A stretch of 64,000 bases of DNA from Stercorarius parasiticus (lineage: Eukaryota; Chordata; Aves; Charadriiformes; Stercorariidae): NCBI GenBank assembly GCA_013396915.1, contig VWZL01000521.1, positions 62,001-126,000 on the forward strand, written 5' to 3'. Positions 27,826 through 41,080 of the stretch are shown here, one piece after another. Every line of letters starts with the position of its first letter. Within the stretch, counting starts at the first letter, position 1. The notes below the pieces were generated by a model. The model did no database searches, was not told where the DNA came from, and worked only from the letters and a program-made list of their open reading frames with translations. The translations under genes and the position numbers were made by a program.

Positions 27826-30800
27826 GCAAGCCACAAAAAGTGGCAGGGAGTCTCTAAGGGAGAGAGTTCCCCAACATCGTTCTAACTACTTATCTGAAAC
27901 AAATAGATTTTCAGTCAGTGGCATCCAAGGCCCCAGTTTAGTGATGAAGACAAATTAAAAGAGGTGATAAGTGACAACCTTGCGCGGAAAAATCAGTGAA
28001 AGAGTTGGGATCAGTACTACAACACCTTCATTTTGAGTTTTAACGTGTGGAGTACAGTCCCGGTACTTGGGAGCTGCAAGTTCTCATACGGACCTCATTT
28101 GTGATCTTAGAGGCACAAAAGGAGGGGGAAAAAGAGCTTGGAGGGGGAAAAAGCGTGAATACTTCTTGTTTGCTCTGCCCTCCTCCAATCACTCCATCAC
28201 CTCTTTAAAGGAAAGACACTTCAGGTAGTTAACAGAGCACAACAGCACGAAAAAAATTCCTTCCAGGTGCTTCTGCAACTTCAGTTACCACAGGAAACAC
28301 ACTCTCAGTTAAAAAAAGGCAAAAAAAAAAAAAAAAAAAAAAAAAGAAAANAGAGAACTGTGTATGCAATCCTGATTGGAAACTCAATGGCAGAGAGTAA
28401 AGGGGTGCATGGAGGGATGGGAAATCCCTTCCTCCCCCTCGGATCCCAGATGATGGGATGGAAGAGCCCTCCCTAGCTTGCAGTACGAATAGGTAAGAGA
28501 CCACCAAAGGGGAAGTGGGGAAGGAAGAAAATACAGCGTGGGCTTCAGAGCCTCAACTGCAGCTGAGCAAGTTCTTTGGCTGTCCTTGCTCAACGTTCAA
28601 GGCTGACACCAAGACGGGATCAGGCGGACTTTAATGAGGATGCTCCACTGAGATGAAGGAAAGGAGCTTTACTTTGGCTGGGAAGACTTCCTGCCAGACA
28701 AGGTTTGCACAGCAACATTTTTTTTTTTTAAAGGGTTTTGGGCCTTTTTCTTTTTTTACTGTTGGGATATTGTTTTGGTTTTTTGAGTGTTGCCAACACA
28801 AACACAACATTTTCCTCTTTCTCGCACTGACGGAAGAGGCCAGAACACCACACAATCTCAACTATTTGGACCCTTCACGTGCTTACTCCCAAACTATTAA
28901 CTTCTAAAATATATGCAATTCAGTATCTCTTACTGGAAAGCAATATTCTGGCAACAGTTTCGGGCATTTCATAGAAACATTTTCTTAAAAAAATATATAT
29001 AAAAATCAGTTGTCTGAACAAACAATGTTTCAATAAATTTGTGCTGATATTTTGAAAGAATTTTAAATTTTCACTGTAAAATAAAAGTGGCTGTATTTTC
29101 TCCATTTATGAAAGGTAGAGTTTTCAGAACACCGGCATTTCCCCTAAAAAATGAGTCTTCTTTATGAACTGCTCTAAATCACCAGCTGATTTCTGTTTCC
29201 AGATCTCTGGCATTTCACCAACGTTACTGAGAATCTGAAGAACGGTTACTGGAAATGCTTTTATTTAACCAACTTCTTGTTCACAAATCCAAGCGCATCT
29301 CTAAATTTTAAGGGCTGCAATCCTGCACTTTGATCTGTAATACAAGCATGAATTCTCAGTCTCCTTGACTTTAAAAAGACAGAAAGGTCATCTGTGATAG
29401 CTAAGGGGTACTTGGCCTCAATGCCAGCAAGCCACCCACTGAAAACAGTGGGAGTTCGGCCCGAATTAGGATTTCGGGATTTATCCCATAATGCCACTTC
29501 CCACACAGTACTACCTGACAGCTTCTGAAAATCGGCAAAATGTGAAGGACGTGCGACAACATCCGACATGAGGTTTCCAAGGGTGCTATTTTGTAACAAT
29601 GGAATTCAACAAATAAGTGCCTGCATATGCACATATTCTCGCAATTCCGCATTAACAGGAGGTTTAGCATCCTGATTTTAAAAGCACAGTGGCTAAAAAC
29701 ACAACTCCAAAAGCTACTCAACGCCAAGCAAACCAGACTTCCAAAAGCAAAAAAAAAAAAACAAAAAACAACCCACAAAGCAGTTGCATCCAGGACATGC
29801 CTGAACTTGTGCAATAATCCCCCGCTGTCATTAGTGATTAGATAAGCAACACCAACAACAGGCAGATGCTCTCCTAGCACCTCTTTCCAGCACCACCTCC
29901 CAAATTGTCATCTTCTCCCACTGATACCTCCAGAACAGCCCTAAAATAACTGCTGCCACCCCCAGCACGACCTGGGACAAGGTGGACAGGTTTACAACCA
30001 AGAAGCATCGAGGTCTGAGAGCTAATTGCTGCCCACAGAGTGCTTTTGTGCCCAGATCTAACAGTACGGATGCTCCGGCGACCAGTTGCCATTAGTTGAT
30101 GGTCTTTCCCATCCCTGTTCCGCACTCTTATCTGGTCAATATTTGCTTAGTTAACTATATGCCCAAGTTGAACGTTTTCCCCTGAGGGAAACATGGCTCT
30201 CAGCCCCGTTCAACCCGATCTGACCTTTATCCTGTAGTGAGCCAAGTAACAGCCAGTTCACATATTCTAGGAGCCAAGGGCTTCGTACAGTATCGCTGCT
30301 CTGAATGGGGGGCCTGGATCCTGCCCAAACTGAAGTTACTGATTTCACTGACAACAGCATGGGGTCTGCAGCATCTCATCCTTAAACAGATCCTTTATTT
30401 GGATCCCTGGAGGCAGCAGGGGCTTGCACAGGACAGGACCGACACACCTATGGCGCAAGTCAGATCGCATCCCTGTAATTCATCAACGCAGCAACTGGGA
30501 CACAATACGTAAGGATTTGGTACAGCCTCTTTAGCCGTCACAGCAGCTCCCTGAGAACAACCGACAGAAAAAAAAAACACCACAAAACAAAACCAAACAA
30601 AACTAAGAAAAGCTTAAAAGATAACCAAGGGACGGTGGGTCTTTCAGAGATTGAAACGTGACTCATTTTGGACCAAGAGCCAAACTATAAGTACACGTGC
30701 TGCTGAAGAGAGAAGATGGTTCTAATTTAAAAGCAGCATTTAGTTACCAAATGACACGACGACTTCCACAGATTAGTTGGTAATGCTTGCATTTTACCCT

Positions 30801-33800
30801 GAAACTAGTCATTTTCTAAGATGATCCAAATGCAGAAGGAAAGAAGCCTGACTCAAAGAAAGAAAAAATAAAGAGGCAGGGGGAAAAAAAAAAAAAAAAA
30901 AAGTCCCGTACTTATCATGTTTATGACTTACATTCTCTAGACAAGAAATCTTTGGAGCAAGCAAAAGCCTGTCTGCCCTCCACTTCACAAACCCTTGATA
31001 TCATAATCACATTTTTAAAATATTGCCTTCCTTCTGGAATGATGCAAATTAAAAGGCATAAGTAATTCTCTGTCATACTATTGAAAACCACACACCAACA
31101 CGAAATAGCAATTTATTGCATACCAAGTCCATTAAACTATTACTTACAGCATAATGAACAGCAGCCACACAGATACCACTGTCACCGCTGAGTGGAAAAC
31201 CTAGGAAATTCCTCATGCCTGGCCCCTGGAGTTTGAGTGAGAGAAGCTGAACTGCTCCTGGTCGGAGCAGGGTTTTGTCCTCCAGAAAGATGGCAGTATC
31301 TCAGCTAACACAGCAATTGTCCTGTAATTATCATGCACGTTTTATAGTCAATAAAGCAAAAGGGACCCTTAACTTCAAAAGTTAAGCTTTTAAGACAAAA
31401 GCAGCGGAAAGCTTTTCAAACGATGGCTGTGAAAGGACAAAGAGAGGAGACTGTGCATTTATATTGGTCAGTAAGGCACTCATGGTGACAACTGTGACTG
31501 AAGATGGTCATGGGACACCAGGGTTCATAGGCCACACCAAAAGTGGTTTTATTTTCAGAGGGAATGCAGTTGTCGACCACTGAGAAAGAGCCCCAGATGA
31601 GAAGGGAGGCGGGCAAGCCTGAACGAGACACCCGGCTGGCTCCACAGCCTAGACAAAAGCTCGGGTCTCTGAAGCTTTTTATTTCCCCTTCCTCTTCCAG
31701 AGTTAAAATCGGGATGGTATCAGTTCCTCTTTCCCAAATGAAAAGCCCTCTGAGAGCAAACCAGATTTCAAAGCTTTCTAACTACGCAGGCCACGCCATC
31801 AGAACTTGCTGTTTAACGTGTACGTGTGAGCGTTCAAGGCATTCACAGGGTGGTCCTGGGATCACAGCAGAGCTACGGTTGGATGTTCTCCAGGGGTATT
31901 TTAGGAGAACAGAATCAAATTGCCACACAAACATAACTGCCAAGTTTCAGTCTAATGTTACAGCAATTTGCTTGATGTGTTTTATTTCAGAGGACAGACT
32001 GCTGGAGTAGTATTTTGTTGTTATTAACGTGTCCAAGTCCCTTAACGCAGGTGTTCATATCTTTGGTAAGGGACAGGATTCCTTCTTCTTCAAGTCCTGC
32101 TTTTGGTAACAGAAAGCATTACAAATTCTTCAGGCAGCCTGGAAAAAGAGACGTGGATAGACTGAGTTTAAGGCAGTTCTTAGCGAGAAAGATGTGGAGA
32201 AGCAGAGGATGTTCAGTCCTCTGCTTTCTCTTCCAGGAGTCCATTCAGAAAGCCAGCCTGCAAGACATTTGCTGAGTATCTGGTCGCTGCATTACCTGAT
32301 GCTTTCAATTCTTGCAGCCCACACGAAGCCGAATCATCTGGGAAACAAGATTTCCCTGGCTCCTACTCCACACTATTTAAGAGAGGTCAAATCATGACCC
32401 TTTTTGAAAAGGCTGCCCAGAAAAACGTATGCAAGATTACCATGTTTCTATGCTCCCATCACCAAATCAGTCTGTCCAGCTCTTGCCCAGTGCAACTCTC
32501 CGTTTCCAAGCCTTGCAGGCATCTCGCAGCATCACAGAGAACACGCTCAGACCATCCGAGTGCATCGATACGCGTTCGGACCATCTGTTAAACCCACAAG
32601 GCATCCACAGTCAAAAGATCCCTGAAGAGCAAGGAATCGGTGTTCAGCAGCGAGTGTGATTTCCTCTTCGTGAACGTAGGGTTAGAACCTGACGTTAACC
32701 GACAGACACAACGGGGGCATCAACCCCTGCTCTTGATTTGTTCAAGGTGTTTCTTTAAATCAAAGCAGCCACTTCTAGGAACAAAGACTGAAAGAGTATT
32801 TTTGCTGACAGCGTAAGAATCTGTTTTAGTAGAATATTGAGTTTGTTAGACTCTGCACTAGCACGTGAACTGTGCCTCTTCAAGATTTCAAAGTAAACAA
32901 ATCGGTGACGTTTTAATCTAGAAAGCGAGGAGATAAAAGAGATTGAAAGAGATTACAGACCCTTAAACCACTTACAAGAACCATGTCATTCTGTAACAGT
33001 GTTCGTAAGAATTGAGCTCAAACCTTCAGAAGCCTGTCATTTGGATTGTTACTTTTTTTATTTTTAAACATGAAAGGGCTGTATCCCAACACTGAGCGTC
33101 AAGCCTAAGAGCATTTTTGTCCGAAGATGATTGACCATAGCAAAAATCAAGCTAAGGAGCGTGAAAAGTGCCTTCAGATCTATTTAGCAGGCGCATGATT
33201 CCAAGCACCAGCTTGATAACTAGGCTGAGCATCCACAGACACAGGAGGCACCAACCATAAGTCAGAGGAGGGACTAGTCCCAGTCTACAGTCACATGGAG
33301 GCATCAGAAATCCATTTCTTTTTCGCCAGCTCTCTGAAGTTTTCTCCTTTCTCGAATCCCTGAAGAAGGGAATTATTTCTGCCCTGTTCCACTTTGCATG
33401 GGATTCCCTGTAAGTAGAAATTCCCCTTTTCCCCTTACTTCATGGCAAGACAGTCACACAGGAAGATCTATTTTAAAGAGAGCTTGAGTTTGTAAGAACC
33501 GCACCTTCCTACTCCACAAGTGAGACGAAGCACTCCGAAGTCACACCCTGCGTAGTGACAGCAGTAAAGATTTTACCAATTTCCTCAGAGTACTGCAGAG
33601 TCTATGAAAATCACGTAGTGATCAAATCACAAGCACCACTGACCCCCATCAGCCTCATGGGCCGGGTGGTTTCTGAAGAACAGGCCACATTGTGCAGGTG
33701 ACCTCCTAGCCTTGAGCAAGAACACGGTGGTGCCAATGCAAAGGCGATGGGTTAACGATAGCGTCACTTGAGCAGAATCCATCCCACAGGACAACAGTTA

Positions 33801-33859
33801 CTGCTTATGGATCCCAAGAGAACTCCATTGTGGAGAATACTGTGGAGAACAATCCATTG
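27826..33859. other. Intronic block, 6 kb, no clear transposon
   Basis: It contains A-homopolymers (28321-28350, 29747-29766, 30885-30902), an AAAC-rich tract at 30569-30605, an ambiguous base at 28351 and T-rich runs near 28720-28760. Two segments (about 29300-29500 and 30305-30365) have the feel of ancient amniote repeats but I cannot name the family. No exon is recognised. Confidence 0.5.
28316..28351. repeat. Poly-A run ending in an ambiguous base
   Basis: An A run of about 25, then GAAAAN. Length is likely unreliable in the assembly. Confidence 0.9.
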
Positions 33860-34010
33860 TTGTGGCTTCCCCATCCCTGGAGGTGTTCAAGGCCAGGTTG
33901 GACGGGGCTTGGAGCAACCTGGTCTGGTGGGAGGTGTCCCTGCCCAGGGCAGGGGCGTTGGAACTAGATAATCTTTAAGGTCCCTTCCAATCTGAACCAT
34001 TCTATGATTC
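33860..34010 (+). mobile_element. CR1 LINE 3' tail
   Basis: It starts TGTGGCTTCCCCATCCCTGG and continues GAGGTGTTCAAGGCCAGGTT. It ends TCTTTAAGGTCCCTTCCAAT and ACCATTCTATGATTC. Only about 150 bases of the 3' end remain. The same tail type occurs at 19889-20129. Confidence 0.94.
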
Positions 34011-35079
34011 CACTAGAGATATTAGAGGAAATATTTTTTGCACATACAAAGGTGGAAATGGCAGAAAACTCTCAAACGCTACTTTGCTTGCTCTTACTAG
34101 TTACAGAAAATCCACAGCAGCATATACTTTGGTACAAACATCAGCCACTCATGCACGTAGCCTGGGCTCCAGGCAGCTTGACATGCCTGCCCATGGTACA
34201 AATGCATGGATTCTTGAGCTACGAAGACAAGCAGGGAGCCAGGTGACAGAGATTTCAACGTGATACCACTATCTCAACAGAAACTCCAGCGCAGCCCCAG
34301 CTTCCTCCAAAAATCAAAGGCTTCAGTGAGACAATTCATGCCATTAAAGCTACGCACAGCCTTAAGTCACTTGCTGGGTCACGAACCAGCTGATTCTAAG
34401 AATCTTTATGCAGGCTGCTTACCCAGAAATTAACCTACTGCCTTGGAAAGTGTTGCTTAATTTAGAAGAGTGATTACTTACAGCACCTGCTGCTAGCCTC
34501 ACAGCCTTTGATATGCCAGCTTCTCCAAAATAAATGCTAAATCTTCTAAAATTATTTACATGAGTAATTAAGGAAAGAACTAAAAAAAGAGACTGCTAAA
34601 TGTATAACATAACAATCAGCTGGGTTTATCAGCAGCAATTTAAACTATAATTTCCAAAGCAAATAGCACAAGCTAAGGCAGTCTGAGCTGAAGCCGCGCA
34701 GTCGGTCCTTGCGGCAGACTCGCCTCCGAAGCCAGGCATAACACAGAAAACGCATTCCACAGGCTACACACACCAAACTGCATATGGGCACGCCGCCACC
34801 ACCCCAGGAGAAGCTCCACACAGCAGGAGAACCTTTGCAAAAGAGGTGTCCTGGCTTTAAAGCCACATTACCTGTAGGCTTTAAATTTAAAGCCAAACCC
34901 ACAATAGCCTTGTCATGCAAGTGCAGTGCCTCTTGCAGTAATTGAGTGCTGAGGTCAGCAGGCAACGGAGGGAGGAAGAGAAGGGAAGAAAGGAGGGCTG
35001 AGGAACGGGCTCAGTTCTCAATGCCTTAGTCCTTCTCCAGAAGTTTCAGTTCACATCTACACATGGGGATTCAAAATAA
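34011..35079. other. Intronic block, no gene
   Basis: No exon or repeat is recognised. Confidence 0.5.
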
Positions 35080-36044
35080 GCCCATGGGCCCTGATGGGAC
35101 GCAGACACGAGTGCTGAGGGAGACGGCAGATATTGCGAGGTCAGTCTTGATAATTTTTGATCAATCACGGTGACTGGAAGAAGTGCCCATAGACTGGAGG
35201 AAAGCAAATGTCACTCCCAGTCTTCAAGAAGGAGGACCCAAGGAACTGCAGGTGGGCCTACTGGAACCTCACAAAGTTCAACAAGGAGAAGTGTAAAGTC
35301 CCACACCTGGGGAGGAACAACACGACTCCTGTCTATGCTGGGGGTCACCCAGCTGAAAAGCATCTTGTCAGAAAAGGACCTGGGGGTCCTGGTGGACACC
35401 AACTTGAACGTGAGCCAGCAACAGGTCCTTGCAGACAAGAAGGCAAATGGTATCCTGGGCTGCATTAGACAATGTATTGGCGACAGGTCAAGGGAGGTGA
35501 TCCTTCCCCCTCTACTCAGCACTGGTGAGGCCACACCTGGAGCGCTGGGTCCAGTGCTGGGCTCCCCTGTACAAGAGAGACACGGACATACTGGAGAGAG
35601 TCCAGCAAAGGGCCACAAAGATGCTGGGGGGACTGGAGCATCTCTCCTATGATGAATGGTTGACAGAGCTGGGACTGTTCATCCTAGAGAAGGCTCAGAG
35701 GGATCTCATCAATGTAAATAAATACCTGCAAGGAGGGTGCAAAGCGGACGGAGCCAGGCTCTTGTGAGCGGTGCCCGGTGCCAGGACCAGAGACAACAGG
35801 CACAACCTGAAACACAGGAAAGTCCCTCTGAACATCGGGAAACACTTTTTCAATGTGAGGATGACCGAGCACTGGCACAGGTTGCCCGGGGAGGTTGTGG
35901 AGTGTCCATCCCTAGAGATATTCCAAAGCCACCTGGACACAGCCCTGGGAAACTGGTTCTGGGTGGCCCTGCTTGAGCACGGAGGGTTGGACCAGAGGAC
36001 CTCTGTAGGTCCCTTACAACCTCAACTAGTCTGTGATTCTGTGA
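35080..36044 (+). mobile_element. CR1 LINE with internal deletion of the ORF2 middle
   Basis: The 5' part matches the start of the CR1 reverse-transcriptase region (GGGCCCTGATGGGACGCAGA, then GACTGGAGGAAAGCAAATGT). At about 35245-35265 it jumps straight to the ORF2 C-terminal region (CCTCACAAAGTTCAACAAGG). It then runs continuously to the 3' end (GACCTCTGTAGGTCCCTTAC, TCTGTGATTCTGTGA). Roughly a kilobase of RT sequence is therefore missing internally. Frames are broken. It is antisense to PAK1. Confidence 0.92.
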
Positions 36045-39000
36045 AGACACGTACCTAAAGGTGTACAGGCACGAAGAGCCCTTCCAATGGTTTCAGGAAG
36101 CAGTGCAAACCTTTACCTTATTTGTCACTACCAAATGCACGTTTTTATTCTGTTTGAAAAACGATGACATTTCAGTAACGGTAACTGAGATGTTGGATGC
36201 TTCCTTCCAGCGGAAAGAAGAGTTCAGAATTATACGTGGAACCCTTTCCCACACAGGTCTGTCTCAGAGAAGAGTCGGCCCACTCGCTCATGAGCACAAA
36301 AGTTGGAAGCAATTCAAATTTTGGGGCTTATTTCTGTTCCTAATCAAGACAGAGGTTATTTGCAAAAAATTCAGCTGGGATCTTAAAACCTCCTTCATGC
36401 ATTCAGAAGGACTTTTTCAGCAGCTTGAAAACATCTAACACTATGCCTGCTTCCTCCCCTGACCCGTATATATCAAACTATAAAAGCCGCAAGTGGCCTA
36501 TACAAAAAGGTTTGCCTTTCAGGAGGTGGAACAAAGAACATAACATTCCTGTCGGAGTGCAACAAAAACAGTTTGAACAAGGTTTCAAAAGGTCGCAGTC
36601 ATTACAGCCTCCCAGAACTAGAGGCACCCCGTTGCAATTCAAGCTACGCAGCTCATCTCTTTCAAGCCCAAAAGCTTGGCTACGTTTGCAGGTCTTTTGG
36701 GGACACTAAGCAAAGTACCAGAGTGCCTGAGCTCGAGACACAGGCTGTCTCTGAAGCCAAAGAAAACAAAGTAAAACTCAAAGTATTGAGGTTTAGGAGA
36801 CCTGTGTGGGCAAAATCTCACTTCACCCATCACTTTACAGCTGTGCAGCAGTCCAGAAAGCATCACACTTCGTATTATTCCCTAGGATGTTCTCATTTCT
36901 TTGCTTATGGCTTACATATTCAAGCATCTTCTAAGCTGTGCAGCTTTCAAAAAGAACCAACTATCTGCTTTTTCTCTGCACATTGAATTAACAAAGGCTT
37001 GGAATAAAGAAATACTCCAAAATTGTTTTGGAAGGGAAAATGAGCAAGAGTTGCTGCAGAAAAGGATAATACTCCTTTCCCTCTTGGCCAACTCTTTCTG
37101 CCTACACTAGAGGCTCATAAAATTTTGGGATCTTTTTCTGAATTTTAAGCAAGCCACAGAAAGCTCGCCTTCCATAAAAGTGTCATCCATCCTCAGCGTC
37201 AAAATGTTACTGAGGTGGGTGAAGGCACAACTTCTGCTGGGTAACACAGCATACCTGAAAGCGCACAATAGCTCCACTGCCCGTGTGTAAATTAAGGACA
37301 CAGTTTAAGTGAGTTGAGAAAGGTCACGCAAATTTACAGCAGAGGAGAAACACCACGTGGGTTTCCAGACTTTTGTCCTGCTCTGGGTTTTCTGTTGCCA
37401 CCCTCCAACCCCCTGCTAATTTCACAAGCGACTCCAGATCAAGGCACAGAGCAGGGATCTGCTGGCAGGGGCAGGCTGCCAGGCAGCGGCTGCTGGGTCT
37501 GGTACCACGCTTAGCATGGGGACAGTGCAGAGAGCAGGGCACGGGCTGGCAGCGCTCTCCCATCCCTACCCATCTCCCGTGAAACTTCGTCACTGCTCGC
37601 TGTCTTTTTCCTTTCCTCCTGAATGAACCTCACGGGTTTGTTCCTGGCTCAAACTACCAAGTGATTACAACACTTTACCCTACTCCCTAGAGGGCACCAG
37701 TGCCACGAAGCAGAGATTTGGATCACTGCTCTTGGCACAGCTTATGGTGTTCTTGTTCTGACCACCTATACCAGGGATGGGACTTCCATTTCAGGCCTCT
37801 CTCTCAAAAAAAACATTTCACCATCAGGAATTTCTCTACTGCTCTGTGCTCTGAGGTGCTTAAAGCCCTCGGCGCGTCCTCTCAGATTTACACGACGGAC
37901 ACTGACCTTGCTTCCCACTTCCCTCATCTGACACCAGGCTGCACCTCTGTCACCTTCCGCTTGAAGGACAAGCTCCAACCTACCAACTCACCTCGCAGCA
38001 AAGCGCATCCGAGCGGTGGCATGACCATCAAACGCCTTTCTGTCTGAAGTGCGCTCGTTCACATTGCTCTGCTGAACAGCTGAAGAACATCTATTCCAAC
38101 CAGCTTATCTTTGCCCCACCTCCTTGCTCCTCCAAAGTGTTTCCTCCTTTCACAGGAGACTGATGGCAGTTGCCCATCAGCTGTGTACCACTGCAAAGCT
38201 CCAGCGCCACCAGCTACTTCCCATCAATTTTAAGTCCTAAACACTTTTCAGATTGATGGCACGAACTACCACTTCAATAAAACTTTAAGAGTAGACCATC
38301 AAACCCCTCCTTCGATTCATGTAAGATGATTACTTATTTTGACAAGAGAACCCAAATTTCTAGACACTCTCAGGGCAGAGAACAGGGGTATAACAAAAGC
38401 AACCTGGACCTTACTCAGTGGCATCAGTGTTTGAGCCTGGATTAACACAAAAAAAAAAAAAAANTCTGCCTTTTGTATCATTGGATGCAATAAACAGACG
38501 TGCCAAACCTCTCCAGGGTTTTGGCTTCAGAAAAAATAATTGCCAGCCACCACCAGGTTGAGCAGGACACACGAGGCCGCAACTGTGCGGCCTATCAGAA
38601 GTCCAGCTTCATCAGAGCACCACACTGAGATTTTGATAACAGGGTAGTAAAACTACCTCCAGTCCATCAGACTCTCTGAAAGGGATGCTCACTTCAACCG
38701 CTGTAAACAAGCGGCAGATGCTAAAGACGTGCCAGGTTTGACTCACAAAATTCATTAGCATCTTTACAGAGTTTGTGGTTTGTTTTTCATATTTCTCTTT
38801 GTGCACAGTGAAAGAGATCCTCTTTTATCTACACACCCTGCTCCCAGTACTCCAACAATTGAGTTTAACACCTTTATCACTTCTTTCTTCTTAAGAGAAA
38901 GCAAACAAACAAACAAAAGACCACGCACACACCCTGGATTCTCCCTCCTTAATGGTACAGAAACATCTTACTCATCTGCTCACCATCCCTTTCAGGCTTT

Positions 39001-40117
39001 ACAATTGAAATCCAATTTTAGTTGACAGCACTTAAAAAACAAGACCAAGAAATACACAAGTACCTCTAAAAGGTTCATTTGTAACTTCCAGTGCAATTTG
39101 GTTTCATTCTCAGAGACTTGAGAGACCCACCTTGACCCAATACTGCCAGCATTAAACCCGAAGCAACTCAACTGGCTGCCAGGGACCACACTTCGATCAC
39201 AACAGGCACTCCTGCTCCAAGGAGGTGGGTGAGCCAAGCATTGCAATGTAATACCCTGGCACTGGGCATAGCGGTGGAAGTCATCTAAGGCAGACATCAA
39301 GCCATGGCTGAAAGGGTCTGGAAGCAGATTCACATCCCACTTGGCTTTCCCCACTACAGCGACAACAACCTCAAGCGGAGTTGCAACCACCACCCCTCTG
39401 TCTGCCCAGAAATACAAATTAGTAGCCCAAAATAAAGGTCTGAGGAGGCAGTCCCTTTGTATCAGTTCAATCCTCTGGCTGTCAGCCAGCCCAGAGCAAG
39501 TCCCACAGGTAGAGAGAACCTAAGAGAGATCAGAATCAGGCGTCCCATCGGTGAGACAACGGATTCCGCTGGCTGAATTCATCAGTCCCTCAGGGCTGTT
39601 TTCACTCTCTCATGAGAATCCGGGATATAGTTATGTAAAACAGATTCCTCGCCCGTAATTAAAATAAAGTTCACATGCACACCCTGCTGAAGGCAGCGTT
39701 TAAAAAAAAAAAAAAAATCACTTCTGAGAGGGGTAAGTCACTTATAATTAAAAAAAAAAAAGTCTCAGCACATAGACAAGGGAGTGTCGAACGCTTGGCC
39801 GCCACCTGGATAATCACTTCCTATGAAAAGCTGCAGAAGAGAGCCCTGGGGAAAGGAAGGGTCATGCAGACTCTCTTGCAAAGGCAAAGCAGGTGGGATT
39901 CACCCTGCATGGGTGAGAGCTGCAAAGCCTGTCACCAAATCCCACCTATTCTGAGGCCACAAGCACCAATTCTCCTTTACTGCACTAGCATGCTCTTGCA
40001 TCTTTTTTAAAATCAAAGCTCACCTTGTTTTATCAAAAGTTCCCTGGTTGTAGTAGCACAGGAGCTGACAGATGTTTCATATTCAGCTTTACCTGCTGAC
40101 TTTATCATTTAAACCTC
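36045..40117. other. Intronic block, no clear transposon
   Basis: It contains A runs at 38449-38463 (ending in an ambiguous base at 38464), 39702-39717 and 39750-39761, and an AAAC tract at 38901-38918. Open frames up to about 140 codons are present but resemble nothing. Confidence 0.5.
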
Positions 40118-41080
40118 GCCCGCGTTCCTCCCCTCCTTCCCAAAAGGAAGAGTCCTAGCTATTTTAGCTTCTCTTTGGAAGGCAGCCCATCTCTTTGACC
40201 CTTTTAGCTGCCTTTCTGCAACGCCACTGTGTCCTTCTGGAGATGCGGAGACCAGAACTGCACATCACGCACAAGATGTGGCGGCATCAAGCATTTATAC
40301 TGAAGCAAAATGATACCCTTCATCCCTTTCCTGATGAAGATGGTGGCTTTTTTGGTTCCTACTGCAGTGACGTTTCCCTCTCCATCCCAAGAAGTGAAAT
40401 CATCCCCAGTTTTTTTACTTCCTATTTTATTCATGCAGCTTTCAAACTACTAAGTAACCTTTTCTCCAAACTTGTAGGAGCTTAAGATCTCAACAGAAGT
40501 TTTCTGAAAATCCAAAACCTTTTTTTACCGACATCCCACAGAACTTCATGGAGTAGGGCAGCAGGATTTTCATTTTCAGAAGCGCCTCTGACTCTTTCCC
40601 AACAGTTAACATTCATCTGTGTATTCAGAGAGCCTTATTACAGACCTTTCCATTCCTGGTAGCGTGACCCTCTGGTGGGCTGTTCCCAGGATCCCCTCTA
40701 GAGCCCTTTCTATAGACGGGAATTACATTGGCAACTCCCCAGTCCTCTGGCACGGTGGCCATCTGTAGTGAGAAATTCTACAGCCTGGCCAGCAGTTCTG
40801 CAGTTTCACATTCAAGTTCCTCAGGACTCTTGGTTGAACGCCATCCAGACCTGGCGACTTATTAACATCCAACTTATCTATTTGGCCTACTTTTTTCCTT
40901 CTGTAATTATCCCAAATCAGTTTCTCTGATCTATTGGCTACAAAAAGCGCACTCGGTGTGGGAATGTCCCCAATACCTTCAGCAGCTAAGACTTGATATT
41001 CTCTGCTATGGCTTTATCAACTCCAAGTAACCTTTTTACACCTTTGTCACCGAGCACTCCCCAAGATACCCTAATCTTAA
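40118..41080 (-). mobile_element. Ancient CR1/L3-like LINE fragment with RT remnants
   Basis: Read on the minus strand from 41080 down, the sequence matches the old amniote CR1/L3 ORF2 pattern in order. First comes the segment before the RT domain (GATAAAGCCATAGCAGAGAA). Then the RT start: GTTAATAAGTCGCCAGGTCT encodes the NKSPG-like motif, followed by GATGGCGTTCAACCAAGAGT. Next are the GTGCCAGAGGACTGGGGAGT and GGCTCTAGAGGGGATCCTGG (SRGDPGN) blocks, then a GATTTTCAGAAAACTTCTGT remnant of the F-K-A-F-D motif. Finally the C-terminal VQFWSPHLQKD peptide (40250 region) appears. It is far more diverged than the other CR1 copies and lies in sense orientation with PAK1. Confidence 0.82.

Noticed and set aside
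35170..35652. 160-codon open frame on the plus strand
   Set aside because: It is a decayed, deleted CR1 ORF2 remnant, already described as the element at 35080-36044.
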